Notes: generated from the sequence alone by a model not told the origin. A stretch of 64,000 nucleotides of DNA from UBA1783 sp964449115 (GCA_964449115.1 CAYUXW010000007.1:7082-71081), one strand, 5' to 3'. Positions 24,907 through 34,921 are shown, counted from the first letter of the stretch. Made by a program: numbers and translations.

Positions 24907-26262
24907 TTAATCTACCTCCTTATTTTCTATTTGCTCAAATTCACTTAAGGGAATTGCATTTGTCTGAACACTTTTCAAATGTCTGTTAATTGCTCTTGTC
25001 CTAGTTCCTACTAAACTGTCAAGCTCATCGGAAGTCTTGCGAATATACTGCTGGGCATTAGTTAAAACACCTTCAAATTTTTCAAATTCTGTTTTGACAG
25101 AACCAAGCAGGTTCCAGACTTCACTGCTTCTTTTCTGGATTGCCAAGGTTTTAAATCCCATCTGTAAAGAGTTTAGAAGGGCTCCGAAGGTACTTGGACC
25201 GGTAATTGTTACTTTATATTGTCTTTGTAAAATCTCCAGCATATTGAGATTGCAGGCTTCAGAATACAATCCTTCAGTAGGTAAAAACATTATCGCAAAA
25301 TCAGTTGTATCTGGAACATAGATATATTTATCTCTAATTGTTCTAGCTTGAGTTTTTAAAGTTGTTGCCAGCTGTTTTCTAGCTGCTTCGATTTCTTCTT
25401 TATCTCCATTTTCTAAAGCATTCTGTATGTTCAGATAGTCCTGAGAAGGAAATTTGGAATCTACTGGCAGATAGATAAACCCATCATCAGTGGAAGGAAG
25501 TTTAATCGCAAACTCTACTTTTTCATTGCTGTTAGGTTTGGTGCTGATGTTTTCTTCATACTGTGAGCTGTTCAAGATATCTTTAATAATAGCTGACAGC
25601 TGAATTTCTCCGAGAATACCTTTAGTTTTCACATTGGTTAAGACTCTTTTTAAATCTCCAACTCCAGTAGCCAGATTTTTCATTTCTCCAAGACCCTTAT
25701 AAACATTTTCCAGTTGCTGAGAAACTGTTTTGAAAGACTGGGTAAGCTTGTTGTCCAATGTTTCCTGCAGTTTTTCATCAACAGTTTTTCTCATCTGTTC
25801 CAGCTGTTTATTGTTATCCTGTCGAATACTGGTAAGATTGGTTTCGATTGTTGTTCTTAAATTTTCCAGTTTTTGTTCTTCAATCATGGCGTTTCGAGCC
25901 AAAGTCTTGTTAATGGCTTCCAGTTTATTTATCTGATGTTCATTGTTTTGTCTCTGTGACTCAACAAGATAATTGGACAAAGATTTTAAGCCTTCTGTAA
26001 CAGACCTGCTTGAAACATCAATTCTTTCAATCTGCAGATCACTGCTAGCCTGTAGATAATGAAATAGATTGTTTGACAGACTATTCAACGATGTGTTGGT
26101 ATTGTTGTTGATATCTGCAAGATACTTATCCAATCTGTTATCGATTAATTTTTCCTGTCTGTTAATTTTAATGTTATTGATAATTAACAGAATAACAATT
26201 AAAAACAATAATACAATAACAGCGATTAAAAGTAATTGATTAAAATTTAATGATAGTGGCAT
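24907..26262 (-). CDS. rmuC: DNA recombination protein RmuC homologue
   Basis: 451 aa. An N-terminal membrane anchor (LLLIAVIVLLFLIVILL), a long coiled-coil region (about residues 30-190) rich in Glu, Asn and Lys, then the RmuC nuclease-like domain with GILGEIQLSAII, VEFAIKLP, LPVDSKFP and TDFAIMFLPTEGLYSEA. The DSKFP strand contains the acidic and lysine residues of a PD-(D/E)xK-type core. RmuC limits recombination at inverted repeats in other bacteria. I chose ATG 26262 behind AAGGAGTG; an upstream GTG or ATA frame to 26283 lacks a binding site. It forms an operon with the HIT gene. Confidence 0.9.
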   Translation of the reverse strand: MPLSLNFNQLLLIAVIVLLFLIVILLIINNIKINRQEKLIDNRLDKYLADINNNTNTSLNSLSNNLFHYLQASSDLQIERIDVSSRSVTEGLKSLSNYLVESQRQNNEHQINKLEAINKTLARNAMIEEQKLENLRTTIETNLTSIRQDNNKQLEQMRKTVDEKLQETLDNKLTQSFKTVSQQLENVYKGLGEMKNLATGVGDLKRVLTNVKTKGILGEIQLSAIIKDILNSSQYEENISTKPNSNEKVEFAIKLPSTDDGFIYLPVDSKFPSQDYLNIQNALENGDKEEIEAARKQLATTLKTQARTIRDKYIYVPDTTDFAIMFLPTEGLYSEACNLNMLEILQRQYKVTITGPSTFGALLNSLQMGFKTLAIQKRSSEVWNLLGSVKTEFEKFEGVLTNAQQYIRKTSDELDSLVGTRTRAINRHLKSVQTNAIPLSEFEQIENKEVD

Positions 26263-26414
26263 TTTATCACTCCTTGAATACAATTATAAACTAAATAGTA
26301 GAAATATAAAAAGATAATAAGTTTAAGTAAGGTAAAGTAGAGATTATAAAAAAGATATAAAGTTAGGTTTTTAGTTTTTATTAGTGTATAATTGAAAAAA
26401 AGGAAGGATATATT

Positions 26415-26990
26415 ATGTCATTATTTAAAAGAATTGAATACAACGCTCCAGTAACTCTAACGTTTTCGTTAATTTGTTTAATCGTTTTGATTTTCTATAA
26501 TATTTTTGGTGATGGTTTTTTATATTCTGTAGCCATGACTTATAGAGATAGTCCGTTAAATCCAATGATGTATATCAGACTGGTGACACATATTTTTGGT
26601 CATCTAGGGTGGGATCACTTTTTTGGTAATATGAGTTTCATTCTATTATTAGGCCCAATGGTAGAAGAAAAGTATGGCTCTGACAGATTGATAGTTAAAA
26701 TTTTTGTGACAGCTTTAATTGCTGGAATCCTGAATAATGTGCTATTTCCCAATGTCGCATTATGTGGTGCTTCAGGAATTGTATTTATGTTAATCGTCTT
26801 ATCTTCAGTTACCTCAGTTAAAAGTGGTAAGCTTCCTTTGACTTTGATTCTGGTTTTAATTATTTATTTAGGTACGGAAATTTATAACGCAATTTTTGTT
26901 ACCGACAACATTTCTCAATTTACGCATATTGTTGGTGGAATATGTGGTTCTATCTTTGGACTAGTATCTGATAAAAATAAAAAACAATAG
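26415..26990 (+). CDS. Rhomboid family intramembrane serine protease
   Basis: 191 aa with six membrane segments. Catalytic serine in CGASGIVF (Ser120) and catalytic histidine in FTHIVGG (His171). The oxyanion-associated segment HLGWDHFFGNM (His68, Asn72) is also present. It would cleave transmembrane substrates within the bilayer. No C-terminal soluble domain. TATAAT (26391-26396) and AAGGAAGG precede the ATG. Substrate unknown. Confidence 0.92.
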   Translation: MSLFKRIEYNAPVTLTFSLICLIVLIFYNIFGDGFLYSVAMTYRDSPLNPMMYIRLVTHIFGHLGWDHFFGNMSFILLLGPMVEEKYGSDRLIVKIFVTALIAGILNNVLFPNVALCGASGIVFMLIVLSSVTSVKSGKLPLTLILVLIIYLGTEIYNAIFVTDNISQFTHIVGGICGSIFGLVSDKNKKQ

Positions 26991-27017
26991 AAATAACGAA
27001 AAAAGACAAAAATGTTT

Positions 27018-27102
27018 ACCTTGTGAAAAGAGTTGATTATCTATCCTTTACTCACAAGGTCTTTTTTACTTTATGTACTCACAAGGTCTTTTTTACTTTA
27101 TG
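27018..27102 (+). terminator. Terminator with a tandemly duplicated 3' arm
   Basis: ACCTTGTGA (27018-27026) can pair with TCACAAGGT at 27052-27060 or, equally, with the second copy at 27079-27087. Each copy is followed by CTTTTTT. The 27-base unit (27049-27075) is repeated exactly at 27076-27102. Confidence 0.7.
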
Positions 27103-27104
27103 TA

Positions 27105-27133
27105 TTGAGAGAAAATCATTTTTAGTCTATAAT
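27105..27133 (+). promoter_or_regulatory. Strong promoter of the PFOR gene
   Basis: TTGAGA (27105-27110), spacer of exactly 17 bases, TATAAT (27128-27133). Close to consensus; the start codon is 38 bases downstream. Confidence 0.8.
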
Positions 27134-27170
27134 AATAAAAGGAAATTATAAAAAAATAGGAGGCTAATAG

Positions 27171-30100
27171 ATGGCAAAAACATTTATATCAATGGATGGT
27201 AATACAGCTGCTGCGTATTCGGCATATGCCTTTACAGAAGTTGCTGCAATTTACCCAATTACTCCGTCAAGCAATATGGCAGAAGTAATTGACCAATGGG
27301 CGACACAAGGTCGTAAGAATATGTTTGGTAGTGTTGTTAAGGTTGCTGAAATGCAATCAGAAGCTGGCGCTGCTGGTGCTGTGCACGGAACACTACAGGG
27401 GGGAGCTTTGGCGACAACATTCACTGCTTCGCAAGGCTTGTTATTGATGATTCCAAACATGTACAAATGGGCTGGGGAATTACTTCCAGCAGTAATGCAT
27501 GTAGCTGCTAGAACAATTGCTGCACGTTCATTATCAATTTTTGGTGATCATCAGGATATTTATGCTGCAAGACAGACTGGCTGTGCAATGCTGGCATCTA
27601 GTTCAGTTCAGCAGGCTTTAGATTTAGGTGCTGTAGCACACTTGTCAGCAATCAAGGCATCAGTTCCATTTGTCCATTTCTTTGATGGATTTAGAACATC
27701 TCACGAAGTTCAAAAGGTAGAAACTTTAGATTATGACTACCTGAAAAGTCTGGTTGATCAGGATGCTTTAGAAAAATTTAGAAAGAATGCACTAAATCCG
27801 CATGGCAACGCAGTTACCAGAGGTGGAGCAGAAAACGATGACGTAGTCTTCCAGGGTAGAGAAGCTCAAAACTTACATTTCGCTGCTGTTGAAGATATCG
27901 TTAACGATTACATGGCTGAAATCAGCAAGCATACTGGAAGAGAATACAAACCTTTCACCTACTATGGAGCACCAGATGCTGAAAGAGTAATCATAGCTAT
28001 GGGTTCAGTAGTTGAAACTATTGAAGAAGTAGTTGATGTATTAGTCGCAAAAGGAGAAAAAGTTGGTGTAATTGCTGTACACCTGTATCGTCCTTTCAGT
28101 GCTAAATACTTATGCAATGTTTTACCTGAAACAACCAAGAAAATTGCTGTTTTAGATAGAACTAAAGAAGTTGGTTCTCGTGAACCATTATACCTGGATG
28201 TTTTAAGTGTCTTAAAGGATACAGATATCGAAATTATCGGTGGAAGATATGGTATCGCATCTAAGGATACAGCTCCAAATCAAATCAAAGCTGTTTATGA
28301 TGAGTTATTAAAAGCTGAACCAAAAGAAGAATTTACTATTGGTATTGTTGATGATGTTACTCATTTATCATTAGAAGTAGACCCTAACTTCACAATCAGA
28401 GGTACTTATACTTCTTGCTTGTTCTGGGGCTTAGGTTCTGATGGAACAGTTGGAGCTAATAAAAACTCAGTAAAAATCATTGGTGATAATACTGATATGT
28501 ATGCTCAGGCATATTTCCAATATGACTCAAGAAAAGCTGGTGGTGTCACCAGAAGCCACTTGAGATTTGGACCAGATCCAATTCAATCAACCTACTATGT
28601 TAACAATGCCGATTTCATTTCTTGTTCATTAGACTCATATGTTCAACAGTATGATATCTTAAAGGATTTGGCACAAGATGGTACTTTCTTATTAAATACT
28701 ACAATTGAACCTGATAAGATTGAAGAATTTTTACCTAACAGAATGAAAGTTCAATTAGCGAAGAAAAATGCTAAATTCTATATTATCAATGCAACAAAGA
28801 TCTGTGCTGAAATTGGTATGGGTAGAAGAACTAATACCACACTGCAGTCAGCATTCTTTGCATTAAACGAACAGATTATGCCTTATGACAAAGCTTTAGT
28901 TCTGATGAAGGAAGCTGCTAAGAAATCATATGGCAGAAAAGGTGATGAAGTTGTCAACATGAACTACAAGGCAATTGATGCTGGTAAAGATGGCTTAGTA
29001 GAAGTAGCTGTTAAACCAGAATGGGCTGATTTAGATCCTTATTTCGCAAAACCTAATACAGGTGATGCTTATATGGATGAGCATGTATATGGCTACAACT
29101 CATTAAATGGTTACAATATGCCAGTAAGTGCCTTCACTAAATTTGGTGTTTTAGATGGAACAATGAGAAATAACGTTGCTTATAATGAGCATAGAAATAT
29201 TGCATCATTTGTACCAAGATGGATTCCAGAAAATTGTATCCAGTGTGGATTCTGTTCATTCGTATGTCCACATGCTACAGTTAGAATCTTTGCCTTGACT
29301 GAAGAAGAAGTTGCTAATGCACCATTCGAATTTGAAACTATCAATGCTGTCGGTAAGGCAAAAGGCTTAAAATTCAGAGTTCAGGTTTCACCAGATAACT
29401 GTGTTGGCTGTGGATTATGTGTTAAGGAATGTCCAAGAGGAGCATTAGAAATGGTTGATGTCCACACTATGCTACCTGAGGCTCCATTAGCTAACTACCT
29501 GTATAAAGATACTGAGTATAAGAAAGAGTTGGTTGATGATACTCCTAAGGGAACTCAATTCTTGAAACCTTATATGGAAGTTTCAGGTTCATGTCCAGGA
29601 TGTGGAGAAACACCTTACTATAGATTAGTTTCTCAATTATTCGGTCCAGACATGATGGTTGCCAATGCAACAGGATGTACTTCAATTTATAGTGGTTCAA
29701 CTCCTTCAACTCCATTTGTAACAGATGAAGATGGAAATGGTATTGCTTGGGCTAACTCATTATTTGAAGATAATGCTGAGTTCGGTTATGGTATGGCATT
29801 AGCTAGAAGCTATAAGAGAGCAGTATTGTTAAAAATTATGGAAGATAACCTTGATTCTGTAGAACCAGAATTAAAGGCATTATTTGAAGATTATCTGTCT
29901 AAAAATGGTAACAGAGCTGAAGAAAAACGCTTAGCTCCTCAAATTGAAGAGTTAGCAGCAAAATCAGCTAATAAAAATGTTCACAGATTAGCAGAAGAAG
30001 CTAGAGATCTGGTATCAGCATCTGTCTGGATTGTTGGTGGTGACGGCTGGGCTTATGACATCGGTTATGGTGGATTAGACCATGTTATCGCTAACGATTT

Positions 30101-30656
30101 GAATGTTAATATCCTGGTCTTAGATACTGAAGTATATTCAAATACTGGTGGACAGTCATCTAAATCATCTCAGGCAGCTTCTATTGCTCAATTTGCTGCT
30201 GGTGGTAAGGCTGTCGCTAAGAAAGATTTAGGTCAGATTGCTATGAGTTATGGTCATGTCTATGTAGCTTCAATCTGTATGGGTGCTAACAGAATCCAGG
30301 CAATCAAAGCTTTAAAAGAAGCTGAAAGCTATAATGGACCATCTCTGATTATTGCTTATTCTCCATGTGAATTACACGGTATCAAGAAGGGCTTAGTCAG
30401 ACATCAGGAAATTCAGAAGAAGGCTGTTGAATGTGGATATGTAAATATTTACAGATACGACCCTCGTAATGAAAAACCATTGACAATCGACTACAAGACT
30501 CCTGACTTTGATAAATTCCATGATTTCTTAATGGAACAGGCTAGATACAATAACTTAGTCAAGGTTAATCCTGAAAATGCTGAAGATTTATATGCTAAAG
30601 CAAGATCAGATGCTGAAAAACGTTTCAAAAACTTAGAAGCAAGATTGGTTGACTAA
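27171..30656 (+). CDS. nifJ: Pyruvate:ferredoxin (flavodoxin) oxidoreductase
   Basis: 1161 aa homodimeric PFOR that oxidises pyruvate to acetyl-CoA, CO2 and reduced ferredoxin. Domain order is as in anaerobic clostridial enzymes: N-terminal pyruvate-binding region (YPITPSSNMAE), domain II, two ferredoxin-like 4Fe-4S sites (CIQCGFCSFVCP near residue 688, CVGCGLCVKECP near 743), the proximal cluster and TPP site CPGCGETPYY, GDGWAYDIGYGG and LDTEVYSNTGGQ. AGGAGG sets the start. It is oxygen-sensitive in known cases, so the organism is likely anaerobic. It consumes the pyruvate made by the aldolases. Confidence 0.97.
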   Translation: MAKTFISMDGNTAAAYSAYAFTEVAAIYPITPSSNMAEVIDQWATQGRKNMFGSVVKVAEMQSEAGAAGAVHGTLQGGALATTFTASQGLLLMIPNMYKWAGELLPAVMHVAARTIAARSLSIFGDHQDIYAARQTGCAMLASSSVQQALDLGAVAHLSAIKASVPFVHFFDGFRTSHEVQKVETLDYDYLKSLVDQDALEKFRKNALNPHGNAVTRGGAENDDVVFQGREAQNLHFAAVEDIVNDYMAEISKHTGREYKPFTYYGAPDAERVIIAMGSVVETIEEVVDVLVAKGEKVGVIAVHLYRPFSAKYLCNVLPETTKKIAVLDRTKEVGSREPLYLDVLSVLKDTDIEIIGGRYGIASKDTAPNQIKAVYDELLKAEPKEEFTIGIVDDVTHLSLEVDPNFTIRGTYTSCLFWGLGSDGTVGANKNSVKIIGDNTDMYAQAYFQYDSRKAGGVTRSHLRFGPDPIQSTYYVNNADFISCSLDSYVQQYDILKDLAQDGTFLLNTTIEPDKIEEFLPNRMKVQLAKKNAKFYIINATKICAEIGMGRRTNTTLQSAFFALNEQIMPYDKALVLMKEAAKKSYGRKGDEVVNMNYKAIDAGKDGLVEVAVKPEWADLDPYFAKPNTGDAYMDEHVYGYNSLNGYNMPVSAFTKFGVLDGTMRNNVAYNEHRNIASFVPRWIPENCIQCGFCSFVCPHATVRIFALTEEEVANAPFEFETINAVGKAKGLKFRVQVSPDNCVGCGLCVKECPRGALEMVDVHTMLPEAPLANYLYKDTEYKKELVDDTPKGTQFLKPYMEVSGSCPGCGETPYYRLVSQLFGPDMMVANATGCTSIYSGSTPSTPFVTDEDGNGIAWANSLFEDNAEFGYGMALARSYKRAVLLKIMEDNLDSVEPELKALFEDYLSKNGNRAEEKRLAPQIEELAAKSANKNVHRLAEEARDLVSASVWIVGGDGWAYDIGYGGLDHVIANDLNVNILVLDTEVYSNTGGQSSKSSQAASIAQFAAGGKAVAKKDLGQIAMSYGHVYVASICMGANRIQAIKALKEAESYNGPSLIIAYSPCELHGIKKGLVRHQEIQKKAVECGYVNIYRYDPRNEKPLTIDYKTPDFDKFHDFLMEQARYNNLVKVNPENAEDLYAKARSDAEKRFKNLEARLVD

Positions 30657-30676
30657 GAGTCAAAAAGAATTAATTG

Positions 30677-30706
30677 AAAGAGTTCTCAGAAATGAGAGCT
30701 CTTTTT
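30677..30706 (+). terminator. Terminator of the PFOR gene
   Basis: AGAGTTCTCA pairs with TGAGAGCTCT (one G-U), loop GAAA, then TTTTT ending at 30706. Confidence 0.8.
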
Positions 30707-30806
30707 ATATTATGATGTTTAAGGATTTAATCATTTTAAACAATGTTTGTGATTGGTTTGCTTTTTAGCTGATGTGAAATTATAATGGTTAATAGTGAGG
30801 TAGTTT

Positions 30807-31538
30807 ATGTCTAGTATTAGAGATTTTATCTATTTGGAAAGTGCGTTCAGATGTGTCAGTTGCAGTGGACGATTGAAGAAGTATAAAGATGGATTAGGAA
30901 ATATTTATTATATCTGTAATTCATGTAATAAAAAATATTATGCTACCAAAAAACCAAGAGTGAGATATTTGATTGATATTGGTGTTATGGTTGCGGCTTT
31001 GTTGTTTTTCATGTCCAGGTATACCGATAAGTATCATCTAACTGATTATGTTGTGGCCTGGCTTCTTTTTGTTGCTCTGGCAGCGATAGTTATTCTATTT
31101 ACTACATTGATAAGTCATTATTTGTTTGATGAAGTAAACCTGATTGAAGATACAAAGAAAAAGGAAAAAAGAAAATTTAATGGTTCATTAATTGATTTTC
31201 TATTAAGAAGACATCAGACATTATGTCCAGTCTGTAATTCCAGACGTGCTTTAATAAATAAAAAAGGTAAGGATGGGAAAACATATTATCAATGTCTGGC
31301 ATGTGATCAGTTTTTTGTTGAAAGTAAAACCTTCACTAACTTTTCTATCAGCTATCTTTTGGTGATGGGTATAATTCTTTATGGAATTTACTATTTTACA
31401 AAAAGTATGTGGGTAGCAATATTGTTTACCATAATATTATTTTTGTATTACGTTTTTATCTGGCTACTTTATAAATATAAGGGTTTTGAGTTTTATCATC
31501 AGATGACAGCAGCGGAAAGAAATAAAAAAGTATTATAA
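30807..31538 (+). CDS. Duplicated zinc-ribbon membrane protein of unknown function
   Basis: 243 aa with an internally repeated layout. Half 1: zinc ribbon CVSCSGRLKKY..ICNSC (two CxxC pairs), then two membrane segments. Half 2 (from about residue 136): CPVCNSRRALI..QCLAC, then two membrane segments. Both ribbons have the same spacing and contain YY before the second pair, so the gene arose by duplication. Ribbons likely face the cytosol. No family recognised. TATAAT at about 30779 and GTGAGG precede the ATG. The gene stands alone between two terminators. Confidence 0.75.
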   Translation: MSSIRDFIYLESAFRCVSCSGRLKKYKDGLGNIYYICNSCNKKYYATKKPRVRYLIDIGVMVAALLFFMSRYTDKYHLTDYVVAWLLFVALAAIVILFTTLISHYLFDEVNLIEDTKKKEKRKFNGSLIDFLLRRHQTLCPVCNSRRALINKKGKDGKTYYQCLACDQFFVESKTFTNFSISYLLVMGIILYGIYYFTKSMWVAILFTIILFLYYVFIWLLYKYKGFEFYHQMTAAERNKKVL

Positions 31539-31551
31539 GAAAACATCAGAT

Positions 31552-31607
31552 AAACGCACTGGCAAAACTTCCACATTAATGTGGAAAATAACAGTGCGTT
31601 TTTTTAT
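31552..31607 (+). terminator. Nested-hairpin terminator
   Basis: Outer stem AACGCACTG (31553-31561) / CAGTGCGTT (31592-31600), inner perfect stem TTCCACAT (31569-31576) / ATGTGGAA (31579-31586), followed by T7. Confidence 0.8.
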
Positions 31608-31643
31608 TGCTTTTAGTATATAATGAAACTAAAGAGGTGTGTC

Positions 31644-33620
31644 ATGAATAAAGAAACACTGAGAAGAAACAAATTGTTCACTTTGTTGGAAGCTGAAAAG
31701 GATTATAGACCAGCCAGTTATTTTTCAAAGTTGTTAAATGTTTCAGAAAAGACACTTTATTCGGACATTAACTATTTAAATAAAACATTTTCCAAATATA
31801 GAATTCATATTGATAAAACTCCTAGAAAAGGAATAATTCTTCAGGGAAAAACAAGTCAGATTGAACTTTATAAAATGGACAATCAACTATTCAGGCCAGA
31901 AGATAAGTACAGTCCTAAAAACAGACAAAGAACAATTATCAGAAAAATAATTATTGAAGATGAAAAGGTAAACTATGAGCTTCTGGAAAAACAGTTGTTT
32001 GTATCCAATACCGTTTTAAGAAGTGATTTAGCGGCTATTAAAAAATTTCTTTCCAGTAGAAATGTTGAACTTGTCTGTGAGCCAAATGAATTTTATCTAA
32101 AAGGCTTTGAAAAGGATATCCAAAACAGCTATAAAAGTTTTGAAATTGAAGGTTTTAAAAATAATGGCCTAAATACTTTGGATGAATATGTTAAAGAAGC
32201 AAAAAAGATATTCATCGCCCCAATAGTTGATGCTGCGGAGAAAAGAGTGATTGACTACAGCTTGCAAGCTAAAAGAGCAATGGGACAAAGTTATATGACA
32301 TCATTATTCTTTGCACTATGTATCCTGTTTACCAGAGCTAAAAACAATCATCATTTTGTAAAAAATGTAGAAAATTTTGCTTTTCAGAATATCGAAAAAA
32401 TGGAAACCTATATGATGGCGCTAAATATTTCTGCTGCTGTCAATAATACTCTTGGTATCCTGTTTATAGACAGAGATATCGAATTTCTTTCTGAGTTACT
32501 TTTAGCTCATGGTATTGAGCCAACATTTAATAAAGTGCTGCTTGATGATTTATATGAAAAAAGTGTTAGAGAAATTGTTGAAAGAATGTCTAAAACACTT
32601 AAGGTAGATTTAACTGCTGATGAAAGGCTTTATGAATCTTTATTGGCTCACGTTATCCCAATGATTTATCGTTTGAAAAATGGATTTTCTGTGAAAAATC
32701 CATTGCTGGATTCAATAAAAAGACAATATCTGGTTATGTTTACTTTGACCTGGTATGTTGCTTCGGTTTTTGAAAATCTGTTTGATGTTACCTTAAGTGA
32801 TGATGAAGTGTCCTTTTTGACTATTCACTTTCAGGTAGCTTTCGCTAAAAAGATCAAACCAAAAAATATATTGATTGTCTGTCCTAAAGGCTTGGCTACG
32901 GCAGAGCTTGTCTATTCCCAAATAAAAGATATCCTGCCTGCTACTGATCATATTGAAGTGGTGACAATTGACCAGGTTTTAGACATTGATATTTCAGATA
33001 TTGAATTTATTATTTCTCTGGTAGAAAAAGACAAATTTACCAATGTTGATAAAAAGGTATTCTATGTTTCACCTTTAATTACTCAGCAGGAACTAAATGA
33101 AATTTCAAATTATTATGGTTCGATTAATGAGCAGTTAAGAGCATTAAGGAATGTGGAAAAAACAGACTTGATGGAATTAACCAACTATTTTAGAGATGAC
33201 TTCATGTTCTGGCAATATGAGTTCAACAGTAAAGAAGAAGTGTTGGATTTTATGATTGAGCAGTATGAAAAAGCTGATTTGGTTACTTCAGATTTTAAAG
33301 AAAGCATTTATGCCAGAGAAGAGGAAGGAATAACAAGTTTGTATACTGGAGTCGCTATGCCACATGCCTCGTGTAGTACAGTTAAAAGAACATTGTTGTC
33401 AATAATGACTTTAAAAAAGAGTATCAAATGGCAGGAAAATGATGTTAATACTATCATTATGATTGCCTTAGCTGAAGAGGATGTCAATGAAGTAAGAAAT
33501 ATCATTTCCAAGCTTAATGATTTAATCGAAACAAAAGATAAAACAAATATGCTGACAAAAATTGATTCAAATGAACAGTTTGCGATACTGCTTCAACAGG
33601 TAAGTAAGGAGGAGATTTAA
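31644..33620 (+). CDS. PRD-EIIB-EIIA transcriptional regulator of the galactitol-type PTS operon
   Basis: 658 aa with the full LicR/MtlR/GatR-like layout: HTH_11 (VSEKTLYSDINYL), Mga-type HTH, two PRDs, an EIIB-like domain with Cys in LIVCPKGLATAEL (near residue 413) and an EIIA-2 domain with His in VAMPHAS (near 572). Phosphorylation by HPr and the cognate EII proteins normally sets its activity. I chose ATG 31644 behind AGAGGTG; ATG 31623 is part of the -10 TATAAT (31619-31624). It is followed without a gap by the EIIA gene and belongs to the operon to 37426. Confidence 0.93.
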   Translation: MNKETLRRNKLFTLLEAEKDYRPASYFSKLLNVSEKTLYSDINYLNKTFSKYRIHIDKTPRKGIILQGKTSQIELYKMDNQLFRPEDKYSPKNRQRTIIRKIIIEDEKVNYELLEKQLFVSNTVLRSDLAAIKKFLSSRNVELVCEPNEFYLKGFEKDIQNSYKSFEIEGFKNNGLNTLDEYVKEAKKIFIAPIVDAAEKRVIDYSLQAKRAMGQSYMTSLFFALCILFTRAKNNHHFVKNVENFAFQNIEKMETYMMALNISAAVNNTLGILFIDRDIEFLSELLLAHGIEPTFNKVLLDDLYEKSVREIVERMSKTLKVDLTADERLYESLLAHVIPMIYRLKNGFSVKNPLLDSIKRQYLVMFTLTWYVASVFENLFDVTLSDDEVSFLTIHFQVAFAKKIKPKNILIVCPKGLATAELVYSQIKDILPATDHIEVVTIDQVLDIDISDIEFIISLVEKDKFTNVDKKVFYVSPLITQQELNEISNYYGSINEQLRALRNVEKTDLMELTNYFRDDFMFWQYEFNSKEEVLDFMIEQYEKADLVTSDFKESIYAREEEGITSLYTGVAMPHASCSTVKRTLLSIMTLKKSIKWQENDVNTIIMIALAEEDVNEVRNIISKLNDLIETKDKTNMLTKIDSNEQFAILLQQVSKEEI

Positions 33621-34076
33621 ATGTTCGATAAAAAGATAGCTTTATTTAATCAAAGTGCTGAAAACAGAAAACAGGCTTTAGCCTTACTAGCCAAGGAGTT
33701 TGTCAAGGCAAAGGTTGTGGAAGATAACTTTTTGGAAGGAATAATGGCTAGAGAAGCAGTTTTTCCGACCGGATTAGAATTAAATAAAATGGGTGTTGCC
33801 ATACCACACACAGATCCAGAATATGTAAAAGAAAACCAGATTGGCTTTATGACATTAGAAAAGCCGGTAATCTTTCAATTTATGGGAGACATTACTCAGG
33901 AAGTTGAAGTTTCAGTAATTTTTATGATGGCTCTTAAGGAAGGGGAAAAACAGTTAGAAATGCTTCCTAAACTGATGGATATGTTTATGATGGATGATGT
34001 TATGGATGCTTTAAAAGAAGCAAAAACATATGATGATTATTACCAAATTATAAGTGAGTCTGGATTGATAGACTAA
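33621..34076 (+). CDS. PTS EIIA component, galactitol/fructose type
   Basis: 151 aa EIIA-2 domain protein. The phosphorylated histidine is in GVAIPHTDPEY (His63). It would receive phosphate from HPr and pass it to the EIIB encoded at 35687. The ATG follows the regulator stop directly, with AAGGAGGAG inside that gene's end. Resembles GatA. It is one of the soluble parts of the PTS operon. Confidence 0.92.
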   Translation: MFDKKIALFNQSAENRKQALALLAKEFVKAKVVEDNFLEGIMAREAVFPTGLELNKMGVAIPHTDPEYVKENQIGFMTLEKPVIFQFMGDITQEVEVSVIFMMALKEGEKQLEMLPKLMDMFMMDDVMDALKEAKTYDDYYQIISESGLID

Positions 34077-34090
34077 AAAGGGGGAAGAAA

Positions 34091-34921
34091 ATGCTAGTCA
34101 CATCAAAAGAAATGTTAAAAAGAGCTAAAGATGAAGGATATGCTCTTGTTGCTCCGGATTATTATGACAATAATTCATGTAGAGCCTTTGTTGAAGTTGC
34201 AGAAGAATTAAATCAACCTTTAATTCTATCTTTTGCAGCTGAAGTACATGACAGTATGCTTTCTTTAGAAGAAGCAGCACTGATTGGCAGATACTATGCT
34301 GAAACAGCTAAAGTTGATATCGCTCTGCATTTAGACCATGGGACTAAATTTGATACGATTAAAAAAGCCATTGCCTATGGTTTTACTTCAGTAATGATTG
34401 ATGCCAGCAGCTGTGACTTTGAAGAAAATGTTCGAAGAACAAAAGAAGTAGTGGAATATGCTCATGCTAGAGGAGTAGTTGTTGAAGCTGAAATTGGTCA
34501 TGTTGGAAGCGGGGATACTTATTCTACTGCTGCTGATGATTCGATTTATACGGAAACTGAAGCAGCTAAGAAATTTGTTGAACTGACAGGAGTTGATTCG
34601 TTAGCTATTTCAATTGGTACAGCTCATGGTCATTATAAAGGCACTCCAGTAATCAACTTTGAAAGATTACATGAAATTAGAGAGGCTTTGGATATTCCTC
34701 TGGTTTTACATGGTGGCTCATCAAGTGGAGATGAGAATCTTAGAAGATGTGCAACCGAAGGCATCAGTAAGATAAATGTCTTTACCGATTTTGTAGTAGC
34801 AGCTTTTGAATCTGTAAAAAACGGTAATCCAAAAGACTGGTTTGAATTACTGCAGATGTCAGATGAAGGTGTTAAAGATGTCTTAAGACATTACTATAAA
34901 GTATTTAATTGTGTTAAGTAA
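34091..34921 (+). CDS. Class II fructose/tagatose-bisphosphate aldolase family protein
   Basis: 276 aa class II (zinc) aldolase. Zinc and catalytic residues: HLDHGT (Asp82, His83), VEAEIG, GTAHGHYKG (His179) and VLHGGSSS (His207), plus INVFTDF. Where standard FBA/GatY enzymes have a FNxNN-type segment, this has PDYYDNNS, so the sugar pocket may differ. In a gat-type PTS operon without dehydrogenase or kinase it may act on a ketose 1-phosphate or bisphosphate to give DHAP and an aldehyde. AAGGGGGAAG sets the start; the TIM-like gene follows. Confidence 0.88.
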   Translation: MLVTSKEMLKRAKDEGYALVAPDYYDNNSCRAFVEVAEELNQPLILSFAAEVHDSMLSLEEAALIGRYYAETAKVDIALHLDHGTKFDTIKKAIAYGFTSVMIDASSCDFEENVRRTKEVVEYAHARGVVVEAEIGHVGSGDTYSTAADDSIYTETEAAKKFVELTGVDSLAISIGTAHGHYKGTPVINFERLHEIREALDIPLVLHGGSSSGDENLRRCATEGISKINVFTDFVVAAFESVKNGNPKDWFELLQMSDEGVKDVLRHYYKVFNCVK

